A DNA stretch of 64,000 nucleotides from Paenibacillus sp. JDR-2 (GCF_000023585.1 NC_012914.1:6733501-6797500), one strand, 5' to 3'. Positions 41,501-50,973 are shown, counted from the first letter of the stretch. Notes: generated from the letters alone by a model not told the origin. A program made the numbers and translations.

Positions 41501-41579
41501 CTCCACCCTCACCAGATACAAGCAAAACAAAGAAATGCGGTAGCGCAATTCCCTGCGCGTACCGCATTCCGCATTTCTA

Positions 41580-42488
41580 TTAAGCCGTGGTCGAGCTTGT
41601 AGCCGCCGGCGCTGCTTGTTGGCCGGCTTCGCCTTGCCACTTGCCACCGCGGCCCCCGCCGAAGTGGGCGCCGCCCTCAAAGGCGCCGCGTCCGCCCTTA
41701 TGTGCTTCCCACTCGCCGTTTACTTGCTTCGTCACCTCATCCGTGACCGCTTTCAGCTTCGCATCGTACTCCTCCTGCGTAAGCTTGCCGCTCGCGAGTG
41801 CCTCGTCAAGCTTGGCCTTTACGGCGCTTACCTCAAGGTCGATCACGCTTTGCACGTTTACGCCTTGCTTGTCCGCAATAGCAGCAAGTGTCTGACCATC
41901 TTTAAGTGCAGTCTTAAGTTCATCCGACGTTAATCCGAGCAGCTTGGCTAGTGCTTCTTTATCGCCAAATGCTAAACCACCCGTACCATGTCCTTGCCCT
42001 TTGCTTGCAAAGCCTTTCCCGGCTGCAGCGAACCCTTTCGAATCAAGCAGCTTATCGGCAATGGCCGAGCTATCCGGCTTTTTGACCGACTCTCCTTCTG
42101 CCGCCGTATCATCCTTCTTCGGCATAGCCGCTGCCGCTGCATCAATCCATTCCAAGAGTTTCGCCTTCAGGTCCTCGCGGCTGATCCCTTGCGCCGCCCC
42201 AACTTCAGCCAAGGTAGACGTCTCAAGCTTGGTCTTCAGCTCTTCCGCCGACAGCTTCAAATAGTCCGCCAGCTTGCTCTCCAAACCGGCCAGCTGGGCA
42301 AATCCGCCGCGCTTGCCGGCAAACTTACCGTGCTTATCCTGCTGCACTCCGGACGACGACGCCTGATCCGATGCCACGGAAGATGAAGCCGTTGCAGACG
42401 AGTCGGAGCCGGCCGCGTAAGCCAATCCTCCTCCAAGCGCAAGGGTAAGAGCCATCAAGCTTGCCGCGATCGCTTTGCTTCTACGCAT
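41580..42488 (-). CDS. Secreted Ala/Gly/Lys-rich protein of unknown function
   Basis: 302 residues from ATG at 42488, after AAAGGCGG. Signal peptide (RRSKAIAASLMALTLALGG to AYAAG). The mature part has two copies of a helical module, L(S/T)xxELKxxL...LAxxAxxxGxxxxxL (near 75-115 and 190-225), followed by a DEALASGKLTQEEYDAKLKAV helix and a Gly/His-rich end (GGAHFGGGRGGKWQGE). Such modules occur in secreted Bacillales proteins without known role. Low-complexity composition makes family assignment unsafe. Confidence 0.75.
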   Translation of the reverse strand: MRRSKAIAASLMALTLALGGGLAYAAGSDSSATASSSVASDQASSSGVQQDKHGKFAGKRGGFAQLAGLESKLADYLKLSAEELKTKLETSTLAEVGAAQGISREDLKAKLLEWIDAAAAAMPKKDDTAAEGESVKKPDSSAIADKLLDSKGFAAAGKGFASKGQGHGTGGLAFGDKEALAKLLGLTSDELKTALKDGQTLAAIADKQGVNVQSVIDLEVSAVKAKLDEALASGKLTQEEYDAKLKAVTDEVTKQVNGEWEAHKGGRGAFEGGAHFGGGRGGKWQGEAGQQAAPAATSSTTA

Positions 42489-42778
42489 AATATTCCGCCT
42501 TTCCATCCAGGATTTTCAATAACGTTTCCATTGTATTCCTCTTCTATGAACAGATTTTGAACATCGCTAGTTTTTAGCACTTTGCCAAAGATTAGAATTG
42601 TCTCAGAACTAAACTCCGGGTCCACATACGCCGAAAAAAGGAGTAAGTACCGATGCCAAATACTTTTCTAACATGGCCCCGCGAACTTATTTAATATTTG
42701 GCTGTTATAGTTGGTCAAAGACCAAGACTTCTTTGCTCCCGCAGCCGATCAACTACATAAAGAACGAGGGATTAAGAA

Positions 42779-44527
42779 ATGTTCAAGAAGAGAAAAACCA
42801 GTTTAGCGCTCGTCAGCTCCGTTGTGCTTGCCCTTCTATTTCTAGCTACGATCGGAGCGATGGTATCGATTACGAGCAGCAATCAGAAGGATGCCTACTT
42901 CGAAGAAATGTCCCGTACGGTCAAAACCCTTGGCAATATTACCAGCGCCAAAATCGACCTTATCACCTCTGCGCAGGAGCAGATGAAAAAAGGAAAAACG
43001 CAAGGCTCCACGGACTTTTACAATTTATCGTTATTTCTGGAGGCTATGAACTCCAACGACCAAGTTTCCAACGTCTACGTTCTGCAACCGGATTTACACG
43101 AGAAGGACGGAAAAACCTATCTCACTACGCTGCAAGGCACCGGAGCGCTTACGAAAGCAGGGCTTACACCAGGAACCCCGTACGCACTCTCCCCCGGGTT
43201 CGTAAAGAGCTATGATAAAGCCTTGAAGGACGGTTTCGCCAGAGTGGCTACCTACGAGGATGAGATGGGGAAATGGGTCTCTTATCTGATGGCGATTAAA
43301 GACAACTCCAATAAAACAGTCGCGGTATTTGGCGTCGACTTCGATTACGACAACGTGCAAGCCGAGCTCGACCGCCGGATGTGGCAGGTCATTAACATCG
43401 GGATTATCTGCGATGCAATAGCCATTATCCTTATCGTAGTAATCGTACGGTTTGCCATTAGGCCTTTGAAGCGACTCAGCCAAGTAGCCGCTCTTGCCGC
43501 AAAAGGCGACCTGACCGTCACGGTACCGGTCACTACAGGCAACGAGATCGGCCAAGCTTCCCATGCCTTTAATGAAATGATCGCTAGCCTCCGTCAGCTA
43601 GCCAGCCATATTCGGTCTACTTCTAATGAGGTAGCAGGTTCATCCTCCATCATGCAGGAAAGCGCCGAGCAGACCTCGCGTGCTACCGAGGAAGTTGCTC
43701 ATGCCATTCAAGAGGTTGCCGCCGGAGCGGATACGCAGCTGCAGAGCTTCCAGGAATGCCAGCGCGCGATGAACGAAATGACCGTAGGCATCCAGCGGAT
43801 TGCGGAATCCTCCTCTTCCGTATCCGAATTGGCTACCGACGCTTCCGAGCTTGCCAATGCCGGCGATACGGTTATTAACCGGACTGTCAACCAAATGCAG
43901 GTAATTGAGCAAAATGTCAGCGAAACGGTATCCGTCATGCAGGAGCTGCAGCAAATGAACAGCCAAATCGGCTCCATTCTCGAGATGATTGGCGAAGTAT
44001 CCAAGCAAACGAACCTTCTCGCACTTAATGCGTCGATTGAAGCTGCCCGTGCAGGCGAGCATGGCAAAGGTTTTGCCGTTGTTGCCCATGAGATTCGCAA
44101 GCTGGCCGAACGCTCGAAGGAATCTTCGGATCAAATCAACGAAATCCTGAGCGGCATTAGCAGCCGGACCAGCGAAGCTGTTCTCTCGATGGAAAAAGCA
44201 GCCGAGGGCGCCCGCGAAGGCAGCTCCGTCTCCCATCAGGCAGGCGAATCGTTCCGTTCCATCCACGAGGCTATCCGCCAGGTATCCGCGCAAATCCAGG
44301 AGGTTTCTGCGGCATCCGAGCAAATGTCGGCAGGCAGCGAGGAGATCGCAGCTTCGCTTGATCAGCTGGAGCATATCGCCGAGGCATCCTCCATCCAGTC
44401 CCAGCGCGTGGCAGCCGCTTCCGAAGAGCAGCTCGCTTCCATGCAGGAGGTTGCAAGCTCGTCCGCTCAGCTGCGTAACCTTGCATCCGAACTGAACAAA
44501 GCGATTGATACGTTCAAGACGGAATAA
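42779..44527 (+). CDS. Methyl-accepting chemotaxis protein
   Basis: 582 residues. TM1 at ~10-30, an extracellular sensor of ~170 residues (dCache-like, with YVLQPDLHEKDGK and VATYEDEMGKWVSYLMAIKD), TM2 at ~203-223, HAMP (RPLKRLSQVAALAAKGDLTV) and a long signalling coiled coil with the conserved tip EVSKQTNLLALNASIEAARAGEHGKGFAVVA. Ligand unknown. SD GAGGGATTAA before ATG. Upstream a 13-codon frame with a good SD (ATG 42653) could be a leader. Terminator at 44537-44585. Confidence 0.95.
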   Translation: MFKKRKTSLALVSSVVLALLFLATIGAMVSITSSNQKDAYFEEMSRTVKTLGNITSAKIDLITSAQEQMKKGKTQGSTDFYNLSLFLEAMNSNDQVSNVYVLQPDLHEKDGKTYLTTLQGTGALTKAGLTPGTPYALSPGFVKSYDKALKDGFARVATYEDEMGKWVSYLMAIKDNSNKTVAVFGVDFDYDNVQAELDRRMWQVINIGIICDAIAIILIVVIVRFAIRPLKRLSQVAALAAKGDLTVTVPVTTGNEIGQASHAFNEMIASLRQLASHIRSTSNEVAGSSSIMQESAEQTSRATEEVAHAIQEVAAGADTQLQSFQECQRAMNEMTVGIQRIAESSSSVSELATDASELANAGDTVINRTVNQMQVIEQNVSETVSVMQELQQMNSQIGSILEMIGEVSKQTNLLALNASIEAARAGEHGKGFAVVAHEIRKLAERSKESSDQINEILSGISSRTSEAVLSMEKAAEGAREGSSVSHQAGESFRSIHEAIRQVSAQIQEVSAASEQMSAGSEEIAASLDQLEHIAEASSIQSQRVAAASEEQLASMQEVASSSAQLRNLASELNKAIDTFKTE

Positions 44528-44536
44528 AAGCCAAGC

Positions 44537-44585
44537 AAAAAAGCACCTCCATCAAGCCAAGCGGCTGCATGGAGGTGCTTTTTTC
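44537..44585. terminator. Bidirectional terminator between chemoreceptor and bmrD
   Basis: AAAAAAGCACCTCCAT pairs with ATGGAGGTGCTTTTTT. Confidence 0.95.
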
Positions 44586-44628
44586 ATAACCGGAACCGGG
44601 GAGAACCCTTCCCCTGTCCGGTCTTGGC

Positions 44629-46653
44629 TTAGGATGCGGTAACAGCCGAGCCTTGCTGCAGCTGGTACATCGCGAAATATTTGCCGCGGTGATCCATCAG
44701 TTCATCGTGGTTGCCGCGTTCGACGATTCTGCCGCGGTCCAGCACCAGAATCTGATTCGCCTGGCGGATTGTTGATAAACGGTGAGCAATAACAAACGTC
44801 GTACGGCCCTTCTTCAGCACATCCAGCGCTTCTTGAATGATGGCCTCCGTCTCTGTATCGATGCTTGCCGTTGCTTCGTCAAGAATCAGAATCGCGGGGT
44901 CATAAGCGAGTGCCCGTGCGAATGAGATCAGCTGGCGTTGACCGGCGGACAGCGTGCTGCCCTTCTCGATCACTTCCGCATCGATGCCGCCCGGAAGCTG
45001 CGCGAACATGTCGTAGGCGCCAACGTCGCGGAGCGCCTGCTCCACCCGCTCCCGGCTGATCGCCGGATTGTTCAGGCTGATGTTCGAGGCAATGGTACCG
45101 GTGAACAGGAACGGGTCCTGCAGAACGATGCCCATATGCTGGCGCAGATGCTGCTTCGGAATATTCAGCACATCCTTGCCGTCGATAACGATGCTGCCTT
45201 CATTCGAATCGTAGAACCGGAACAGCAGGTTCATAATCGAGCTTTTACCGGAGCCCGTATGGCCAACCAAAGCCACCGTATCGCCTTGGCGGGCGGTGAA
45301 GGAGATATTTTTGAGTACGTATTCATCCTTCTTGTAGGCAAACGAAACGTTATCGAATTTCACTTCGCCCTTGTAACGCTCCATCGTGCCCGGTTCAACC
45401 TCAACGCCCGGTTGATCCATTAGGGTAAATACCCGCTCCGCGGATACCCTTGCCGTCTCCAGATTGGACAGCTGGTTCACGACGCCAACAATCGGCTGGA
45501 ACATCCGGTTCATCAGATCAACGAACGCATACAGTACGCCAACCCCGATGGCAGCGCCAAACCAGTCGCCCCAGAAGAACCAGATCACGATAAGGAAGAT
45601 GATGTTACGAACGACGTTGACCAGGTTATGCGACGTAATCGAGTTCAAGCTGAGCAGCTTGTTCTGATACGTAAAATAATGCTCGTTCAGCTCGTCGAAT
45701 TCTTTAAAGGTCTCTTTCTGACGGCGGAACGCCTGGATAATCGCCATCCCTTGGATGGATTCGTTGATCATCGCGTTAATCTCGCTTAGCTTCGTCCGGA
45801 TAATCCGGTTGTAACGGGCCGCAAAGCGACGGTACAGATTAATCCATACGAGCAGGATCGGTACCAGCGGCAGCGCAAACAGCGCAAGTCTTGGATCCAG
45901 CAGGAACAACGCTCCATAGATCGCCGTCATGTATACGATCGCGGAAAAGAAGTTCGCGAGTACCGCGACGTACAGCTCACGGATGGCCTCCGTATCATTC
46001 GTAATCCGGGAAACGACCTGCCCGGCGGCGAGCGTATCGAAGTAGTTCACCGGAAGCCGCTGCGTATGGGCGAATACGTCATTGCGCATGCGCCGGACAA
46101 TCCGGTTCGCGGATGTCTGCAGCAAGAGCCGCTGGCCGTAAGTGAATACCGCGCCAAGCACAAGAAGTCCGACATAGAGTCCGGCAAGCTTCATCAGGCT
46201 TGGAATTTCCGGCTTGTAGAACTGATACAGCTCCTTAGCAGAAATCAGGGCAACCGGGAATGCGGCATTCTCTCCGGTTGTTTTGTCGGTGACGGTCATC
46301 TGGCCATCCGTTACCTTGCGTACGCCTTGCACTGCGGGAAGGGCACCTTCATACCAGTAAAATTTTCTGCCGGCTTGAAGCAGATGCACCTCGGCGCCTT
46401 TGGCTTCGCCGGCTGCGAAGTGGTCTTCGCGCTTATACCATTTATCTTTATAAGAGACTGCGTACGGCTCATCCGCCGCAACCTCGTACCAGCTCTTCTC
46501 GATGCCGAGAATATTCTGATCGATCATCCGCTTTGCGATAAACGGCCCCGCGAGCTCCGCGCATACGGCCAGCAGGAGCAGAACTAACGCTCCAATGATC
46601 GGTTTTTTATAAAGCATGGCGTATTGAAACAATCGTTTACCTGTTTGACCCAT
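44629..46653 (-). CDS. bmrD: Heterodimeric ABC multidrug exporter subunit, BmrD-like
   Basis: 674 residues, matching BmrD of B. subtilis (~673). ATG at 46653 with GAGAGGCG upstream. Six-helix membrane domain with the extra ~100-residue extracellular insertion between TM1 and TM2 (KSWYEVAADEPYAVSYKDKW to TGENAAFPVALISAKELYQF) typical of BmrD. Nucleotide domain: Walker A GHTGSGKSS, signature LSAGQRQ (Ala for Gly), Walker B ILILDEATAS with the catalytic Glu. It lies 22 bp after its partner and ends in a terminator. Exports drugs; expression probably controlled by the leader at 48.4-48.7 kb. Confidence 0.93.
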   Translation of the reverse strand: MGQTGKRLFQYAMLYKKPIIGALVLLLLAVCAELAGPFIAKRMIDQNILGIEKSWYEVAADEPYAVSYKDKWYKREDHFAAGEAKGAEVHLLQAGRKFYWYEGALPAVQGVRKVTDGQMTVTDKTTGENAAFPVALISAKELYQFYKPEIPSLMKLAGLYVGLLVLGAVFTYGQRLLLQTSANRIVRRMRNDVFAHTQRLPVNYFDTLAAGQVVSRITNDTEAIRELYVAVLANFFSAIVYMTAIYGALFLLDPRLALFALPLVPILLVWINLYRRFAARYNRIIRTKLSEINAMINESIQGMAIIQAFRRQKETFKEFDELNEHYFTYQNKLLSLNSITSHNLVNVVRNIIFLIVIWFFWGDWFGAAIGVGVLYAFVDLMNRMFQPIVGVVNQLSNLETARVSAERVFTLMDQPGVEVEPGTMERYKGEVKFDNVSFAYKKDEYVLKNISFTARQGDTVALVGHTGSGKSSIMNLLFRFYDSNEGSIVIDGKDVLNIPKQHLRQHMGIVLQDPFLFTGTIASNISLNNPAISRERVEQALRDVGAYDMFAQLPGGIDAEVIEKGSTLSAGQRQLISFARALAYDPAILILDEATASIDTETEAIIQEALDVLKKGRTTFVIAHRLSTIRQANQILVLDRGRIVERGNHDELMDHRGKYFAMYQLQQGSAVTAS

Positions 46654-46675
46654 TGTTCGTAAACGCCTCTCTTTC

Positions 46676-48424
46676 CTATGATTCAATGAGCGACTCCAGC
46701 TGCTGCCGCTCGTACTGCTCTCTGTACCAGCCATCCTGCTTCACAAGATGATCGTGGGTACCCTGCTGAACAATACGTCCTTCATCCAGCACGATGATGT
46801 GGTCAGCATGCTGCACCGCGGACAGCCGGTGAGTCGTAATCAGTGTCGTTTTGCCGGCGCGTTCCGTCCGGATGCCTTCGATAATCTCGGCTTCCGTCCG
46901 TCCGTCTACCGCGGACAACGCGTCGTCCAGCATCAATATTTCCGGATCGGCGATAAGCGCACGGGCGATGCTGACCCGCTGCTTCTGACCGCCGGAGAGC
47001 GCAACGCCCTTCTCGCCTACCATCGTTTCCAGCCCATCCGGCAGGAATTGAATATCCTTGGCGAAGGATGCCCTTGCAAGGGCACGCTGCATATCCTCTT
47101 CCGTCGTTTCGCCTTTCTTGCCGAACATAATATTCTCGCGAATCGTCTTCGAGAACAGAATCGGCTGCTGCGGCACGTAGCCGATCCAGCCAAGGAGCCG
47201 ATCCATCGGCAGCTTCTCCAGCGGCTGGCCGGTAATCTTGATTTCGCCGGCACCAACCGGATATTCGCGCAGCAGCTGCTTGAGCAGCGTTGTTTTGCCG
47301 CTGCCCGTACGGCCGACGATACCCAGCGTCTGTCCTTGGCGCAGACTGATGTTCACGTCGCTCAAGTTGTCTACCACCGACGACGGATAACGGAACGTCA
47401 CATCGCCAAATGCAATCGTTGCCGGCGCGGTCACGTCAATGGTGTTCTCCGCATCCTGCACATCGGGCTTGTAACCAAGCGTTTCTTCTACCCGGTCAAG
47501 CGAAGCGTTGCCCCGCTGCATAATGTTGATCAGCTCGCCGATCGCGAACATCGGCCAGATCAGCATCCCGAGGTAGACGTTGAAGGAGACCAGCTCGCCA
47601 AGCGTAATCTCGCTGTGGAACACGAGATAGCCGCCGTAGCATAAGCCGATCAGATAGCTGAGGCCGACCAGTATTTTGATCGTTGGCTCGAAGAGCGCAT
47701 CGATCTTGGCCACCTCGATATTTTTCTGAAAGACCTCATCGGTTTTCTTGCGGAATTGATCCTGGTTTGCTTCCTCCTGCACGAAAGCGCGGATAACCCG
47801 CACCCCCGATACCGATTCCAGCACCTGGTCATTTAATTCGCCGAAAGCGTCCTGCGACTGCATAAAGCGCTCATGGATTTTACCTCCGAAATGCTTCATC
47901 GCAAGCGCGATGAACGGCAGCGGCAGAAGCGCCGCCAGCGTCAGCTTAACGCTGATCAGTGCCGCCATAATGCCAAGAATCGTCAGCATGAAGAAAGTGG
48001 AGTCAATCAGCGTCAGAATGCCGAACCCGGCTGTTGTAGCAACCGCATTCAAGTCATTCGTGGAACGGGCCATCAGGTCGCCCGTCCGGTTCCGTTCATA
48101 GAAGGTTGGCGACATCTTGAGGAAGTGACGCATCAGCCTCGACCGGAGCAGCCGCTCCAGAACGAAGGCACCTCCAAACAGCTTATAATGCCACACGTAA
48201 GTGATGGCGTAGCCGACCACCGTTACGGCGATCCAGCCCGCCACGACCTGCATAAAGCCCGTAGCGTCCAGCCTGCCCTGATGAATCCCGTCAATCGTAT
48301 GGCCGATCAGCCATGGCGGAATCACGTCGAGAAAGCCCGTGATGATCAGCAGTACGCAGGCTAGCGTATATCTTTTCCAATTCATTGCGAAAAACCATCG
48401 AAGCTTCTTAAGTACGATAAACAT
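46676..48424 (-). CDS. bmrC: Heterodimeric ABC multidrug exporter subunit, BmrC-like
   Basis: 582 residues from ATG at 48424 (BmrC is ~585). GGAGGTG lies ~13 nt upstream; the longer open frame to 48529 runs through the terminator hairpins and is rejected. Six TM helices, then Walker A GRTGSGKTT, signature LSGGQKQRVS and Walker B EILMLDDALSAVDG, where Asp replaces the catalytic Glu. This degenerate site plus the intact one in the partner is the hallmark of heterodimeric exporters. Preceded by two terminators and a 29-codon leader ORF. Confidence 0.93.
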   Translation of the reverse strand: MFIVLKKLRWFFAMNWKRYTLACVLLIITGFLDVIPPWLIGHTIDGIHQGRLDATGFMQVVAGWIAVTVVGYAITYVWHYKLFGGAFVLERLLRSRLMRHFLKMSPTFYERNRTGDLMARSTNDLNAVATTAGFGILTLIDSTFFMLTILGIMAALISVKLTLAALLPLPFIALAMKHFGGKIHERFMQSQDAFGELNDQVLESVSGVRVIRAFVQEEANQDQFRKKTDEVFQKNIEVAKIDALFEPTIKILVGLSYLIGLCYGGYLVFHSEITLGELVSFNVYLGMLIWPMFAIGELINIMQRGNASLDRVEETLGYKPDVQDAENTIDVTAPATIAFGDVTFRYPSSVVDNLSDVNISLRQGQTLGIVGRTGSGKTTLLKQLLREYPVGAGEIKITGQPLEKLPMDRLLGWIGYVPQQPILFSKTIRENIMFGKKGETTEEDMQRALARASFAKDIQFLPDGLETMVGEKGVALSGGQKQRVSIARALIADPEILMLDDALSAVDGRTEAEIIEGIRTERAGKTTLITTHRLSAVQHADHIIVLDEGRIVQQGTHDHLVKQDGWYREQYERQQLESLIES

Positions 48425-48479
48425 AGTTTCTGTTAGACACCTCCCGTTTCCATCCAAGCATCTTCCCCCACAAAACCGC

Positions 48480-48522
48480 AAAAAAAGGAAGCGCACCGTT
48501 AGATAACGATACGCTTCCTTTG
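48480..48522 (-). terminator. Leader terminator 2 upstream of bmrC
   Basis: AAAGGAAGCG pairs with TGCGCTTCCTTT and is followed by a run of T residues on the minus strand, ~55 bp before the bmrC start. Confidence 0.88.
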
Positions 48523-48553
48523 GCAGCAATCGGGCACAAGTTGGCCCGCTGCA

Positions 48554-48597
48554 TCAAAAAAGGCGCACGGTTACGGTTACGTAACCATGCGCCTTTG
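48554..48597 (-). terminator. Leader terminator 1 upstream of bmrC
   Basis: AAAGGCGCATGGTTACG pairs with GTAACCGTGCGCCTTT (one mismatch) followed by T residues, 25 bp after the leader ORF stop. Confidence 0.9.
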
Positions 48598-48621
48598 ATT
48601 CTAATGGGATACCCCTAAAGA

Positions 48622-48711
48622 TCAAAGAGATTCGACGCGCGGATGGATTACGCTCATAAATTTAGTATGCATTTGGTTAAACAGTTGATGAACGCCTACA
48701 ATTGGATTCAT
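48622..48711 (-). CDS. 29-residue leader peptide of bmrCD
   Basis: ATG at 48711 has an excellent SD (AAAGGAGGATTACGGC) and the frame runs 29 codons to TGA, beginning MNPIVGVHQLFNQMHTK and ending VESL. Nothing suggests a signal peptide or toxin. The sequence is not similar to B. subtilis BmrB as I recall it, but the layout is the same: short translated ORF, terminators, then bmrC and bmrD. Ribosomes stalling on this ORF under antibiotic would disrupt terminator folding and allow readthrough. The regulatory role is inferred from architecture. Confidence 0.75.
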   Translation of the reverse strand: MNPIVGVHQLFNQMHTKFMSVIHPRVESL

Positions 48712-48818
48712 GCCGTAATCCTCCTTTCGATTTGTTTAAGATATTTGTCACTTTACCATCCGAAGAAATAACTGTCAATCCGTTTTTTTTGTAAAACCAC
48801 GCCTATTTTGGAGAATGA

Positions 48819-49595
48819 TCACATGACCCAGGCTTCCGCCTGCTGCTCTGCCAGCAGGAGCTGCTCGCGAACCCTGACCACTTCGCCCACAATGATCAGC
48901 GCCGGGTTGACCACTTTAAAAGATACCGCCAGCTTATGAATGTCGGCAAGCGTTCCCGTAATAACGCGCTGCTTGCTTGTTGTGCCGCGCTCAATAATCG
49001 CAACCGGCGTAGCTGCTGCCTTGCCGTGCTTCAGCAGCTCCTCGCGGATGACGGCGAGCTGGCTGACGCCCATGTAGATAGCCAGCGTATCCACGCTATG
49101 CGCAAGCAAATCCCAGCGCACAGGCTCCTGGTCGCCGTGGCAGCGATTGCCGGTCACGCAGGCAAAGGACGCTGCCTTCCCGCGATGCGTCAGCGGAATT
49201 GCCGCCGAGGCCGCAGCCCCTATGGCAGACGTGACGCCCGGCACGATCTCCCACTCGATGCCGTGCTCCGCCAGCTCCAGCGCCTCCTCGCCGCCGCGCC
49301 CGAAGACGAAGGGGTCGCCCCCTTTCAGGCGGACGACCGTCTTCCCTTGCTTGGCGTAAGAAACAAGCGCTGCATTAATTTCCTCCTGCGGCATCGCATG
49401 TGCATTAGGCGCTTTGCCGCAGTACACCAGCTCCGCATTCGGGCGGGCGTATGCGAGCAGCTCTTCGTTCACGAGTCGGTCGTACAGGATCACATCCGCC
49501 AGCCCGATTCGCCGCATCGCCTTCACCGTGATCAGCTCCGGGTCACCGGGGCCCGCTCCAACAATGTATACCTTCCCCGTTGCCGCCGCCCGCAT
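48819..49595 (-). CDS. cobA: Uroporphyrinogen-III C-methyltransferase (SUMT)
   Basis: 258 residues. SAM-dependent methylase motifs: VYIVGAGPGDPELITVKA near residue 8, LYDRLVN, VVRLKGGDPFVFGRGGEE near 86 and VPGVTSAIGAAASAAIPLTHRG. It makes precorrin-2 for sirohaem, the cofactor of the NirB nitrite reductase in the same operon. ATG at 49595 overlaps the nirC stop as TGATG; a GTG at 49598 is an alternative. No CysG-type dehydrogenase/chelatase is fused. Confidence 0.95.
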   Translation of the reverse strand: MRAAATGKVYIVGAGPGDPELITVKAMRRIGLADVILYDRLVNEELLAYARPNAELVYCGKAPNAHAMPQEEINAALVSYAKQGKTVVRLKGGDPFVFGRGGEEALELAEHGIEWEIVPGVTSAIGAAASAAIPLTHRGKAASFACVTGNRCHGDQEPVRWDLLAHSVDTLAIYMGVSQLAVIREELLKHGKAAATPVAIIERGTTSKQRVITGTLADIHKLAVSFKVVNPALIIVGEVVRVREQLLLAEQQAEAWVM

Positions 49596-50464
49596 CACAG
49601 GCCGCTTTTCTCGGCAGCAAGTGCCGGTTTGGCCGGGAGACCCGACTTTGCGGAAGAGGAAGAGCTTTCGTAGTCCTTTGCCTTCTTGTTATGCGACCAG
49701 TAGAACATAAAGCCGGTAAACAAAGCACCGCCTACAAAGTTGCCAAGCAGCACCGGAATTTGGTTCCACAGCCACCAGTCCGCAACCGATACGTCAGCGC
49801 CAAGCATCATGCCGGCAGGGATGACAAACATATTAACGACCGCATGCTCGAAGCCTTGCTCGAAGAACATCAGAATCGGCAGCCACATCGCAACGATTTT
49901 GCCCAAGGTCGATTTCGAGGTCATCGCCATCACAACGCCAAGCGTTACCATCCAGTTGCACAGAATCGCCTTGATGAACACAAGAATAATGCCGTCGAAG
50001 CCCATTTTTTGATAACCCAATGTCTTTGTCTCACTGACTTGAATGAGCATTTGGGCGAGCGGATTCGACATATCCGTCCCCATCTTCGTAATCGCCATGC
50101 CATATAAAGCCGCATATACCGCACAGCCGATCAAGTGACCGATAATGACAAGCCCGTAATTGACCATCATGCGGGATAGGGAGGTTTTCCGTTTGAAAAC
50201 CGATAGAGGAATAAGCGCAAAGCTGCCTGTCACAAGCTCGAGTCCCAGAAGAACGATGATCACAAAGCCGATCGGGAAAATAATAGCTCCGGTTAGAGCA
50301 AGTGACGTTTGCGTTGTTGCCGTATAGGCGAGTGTTGTTGCAAAAGCCAGGATGCCGCCTCCTAGAAATCCTCTCATCAGCATTTGCGAGGCGCTCATCT
50401 CCGCTTTCGCCGTCCCTGCTTCTACCATCGATTCCAGTACTTCAGCCGGTTTCACGTAGTCCAT
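49595..50464 (-). CDS. nirC: Formate/nitrite transporter-family channel
   Basis: 289 residues with six transmembrane helices. FNT motifs include MLMRGFLGGGILAFATTLAY, GLELVTGSFALIP and GFEHAVVNMFVIPAGMMLG (His near residue 205). Position between nirD and cobA supports nitrite uptake or efflux rather than formate. The C-terminal ~30 residues are polar (SSSSAKSG). ATG at 50464 follows AAGGAGG. The preceding ~500 bp is a seven-copy hairpin array that separates it from nirBD. Confidence 0.92.
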   Translation of the reverse strand: MDYVKPAEVLESMVEAGTAKAEMSASQMLMRGFLGGGILAFATTLAYTATTQTSLALTGAIIFPIGFVIIVLLGLELVTGSFALIPLSVFKRKTSLSRMMVNYGLVIIGHLIGCAVYAALYGMAITKMGTDMSNPLAQMLIQVSETKTLGYQKMGFDGIILVFIKAILCNWMVTLGVVMAMTSKSTLGKIVAMWLPILMFFEQGFEHAVVNMFVIPAGMMLGADVSVADWWLWNQIPVLLGNFVGGALFTGFMFYWSHNKKAKDYESSSSSAKSGLPAKPALAAEKSGL

Positions 50465-50476
50465 GTTCCATTCCTC

Positions 50477-50973
50477 CTTAAATGAATCATCACCACAATA
50501 GCGCATGTACGGGCTATCGTGATGATTCATACTTCGAAAGCATTCACCTTAAATGAATCATCATCACAATAGCCCATGTACGGGCTATCGTGATGATTCA
50601 TACTTCGAAAGCGTTCACCTTAAATGAATCATCACCACAATAGCCCATGTACGGACTATTGTGATGATTCATACTTCGAAAGCATTCACGTTAAATGAAT
50701 CATCACCACAATAGCCCATGTACGGGCTATTGTGATGATTCATACTTCGAAAGCATTCACCTTAAATGAATCATCATCACAATAGCCCATGTACGGGCTA
50801 TCGTGATGATTCATACTTCGAAAGCGTTCACCTTAAATGAATCATCACCACAATAGCCCATGTACGGACTATTGTGATGATTCATACTTCGAAAGCATTC
50901 ACGTTAAATGAATCATCACCACAATAGCCCATGTACGGGCTATTGTGATGATTCATACTTCGAAAGCATTCAC
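50477..50973 (-). repeat. Seven tandem 71-bp hairpin units between nirD and nirC
   Basis: Units start at 50477, 50548, 50619, 50690, 50761, 50832 and 50903. Each folds as ATGAATCATCA...AATAGCCC, loop ATGTAC, GGGCTATTGTGATGATTCAT, with a 3-nt bulge. Units 2-4 are identical to units 5-7, so a 213-bp block was duplicated. On the minus strand each carries the tag GCTTTCGAAGTA, and the last unit ends 3 nt before AGGAGG of nirC. Confidence 0.97.

Noticed and set aside
48425..48529. N-terminal extension of bmrC
   Set aside because: It would translate the leader terminator; BmrC homologues start at the later Met.
50465..50530. N-terminal extension of nirC into the hairpin array
   Set aside because: The extension encodes repeat sequence; a strong SD sits directly before ATG 50464.
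50477..50973. CRISPR array
   Set aside because: Units are contiguous 71-bp hairpins with no unique spacers and no cas genes in the window.
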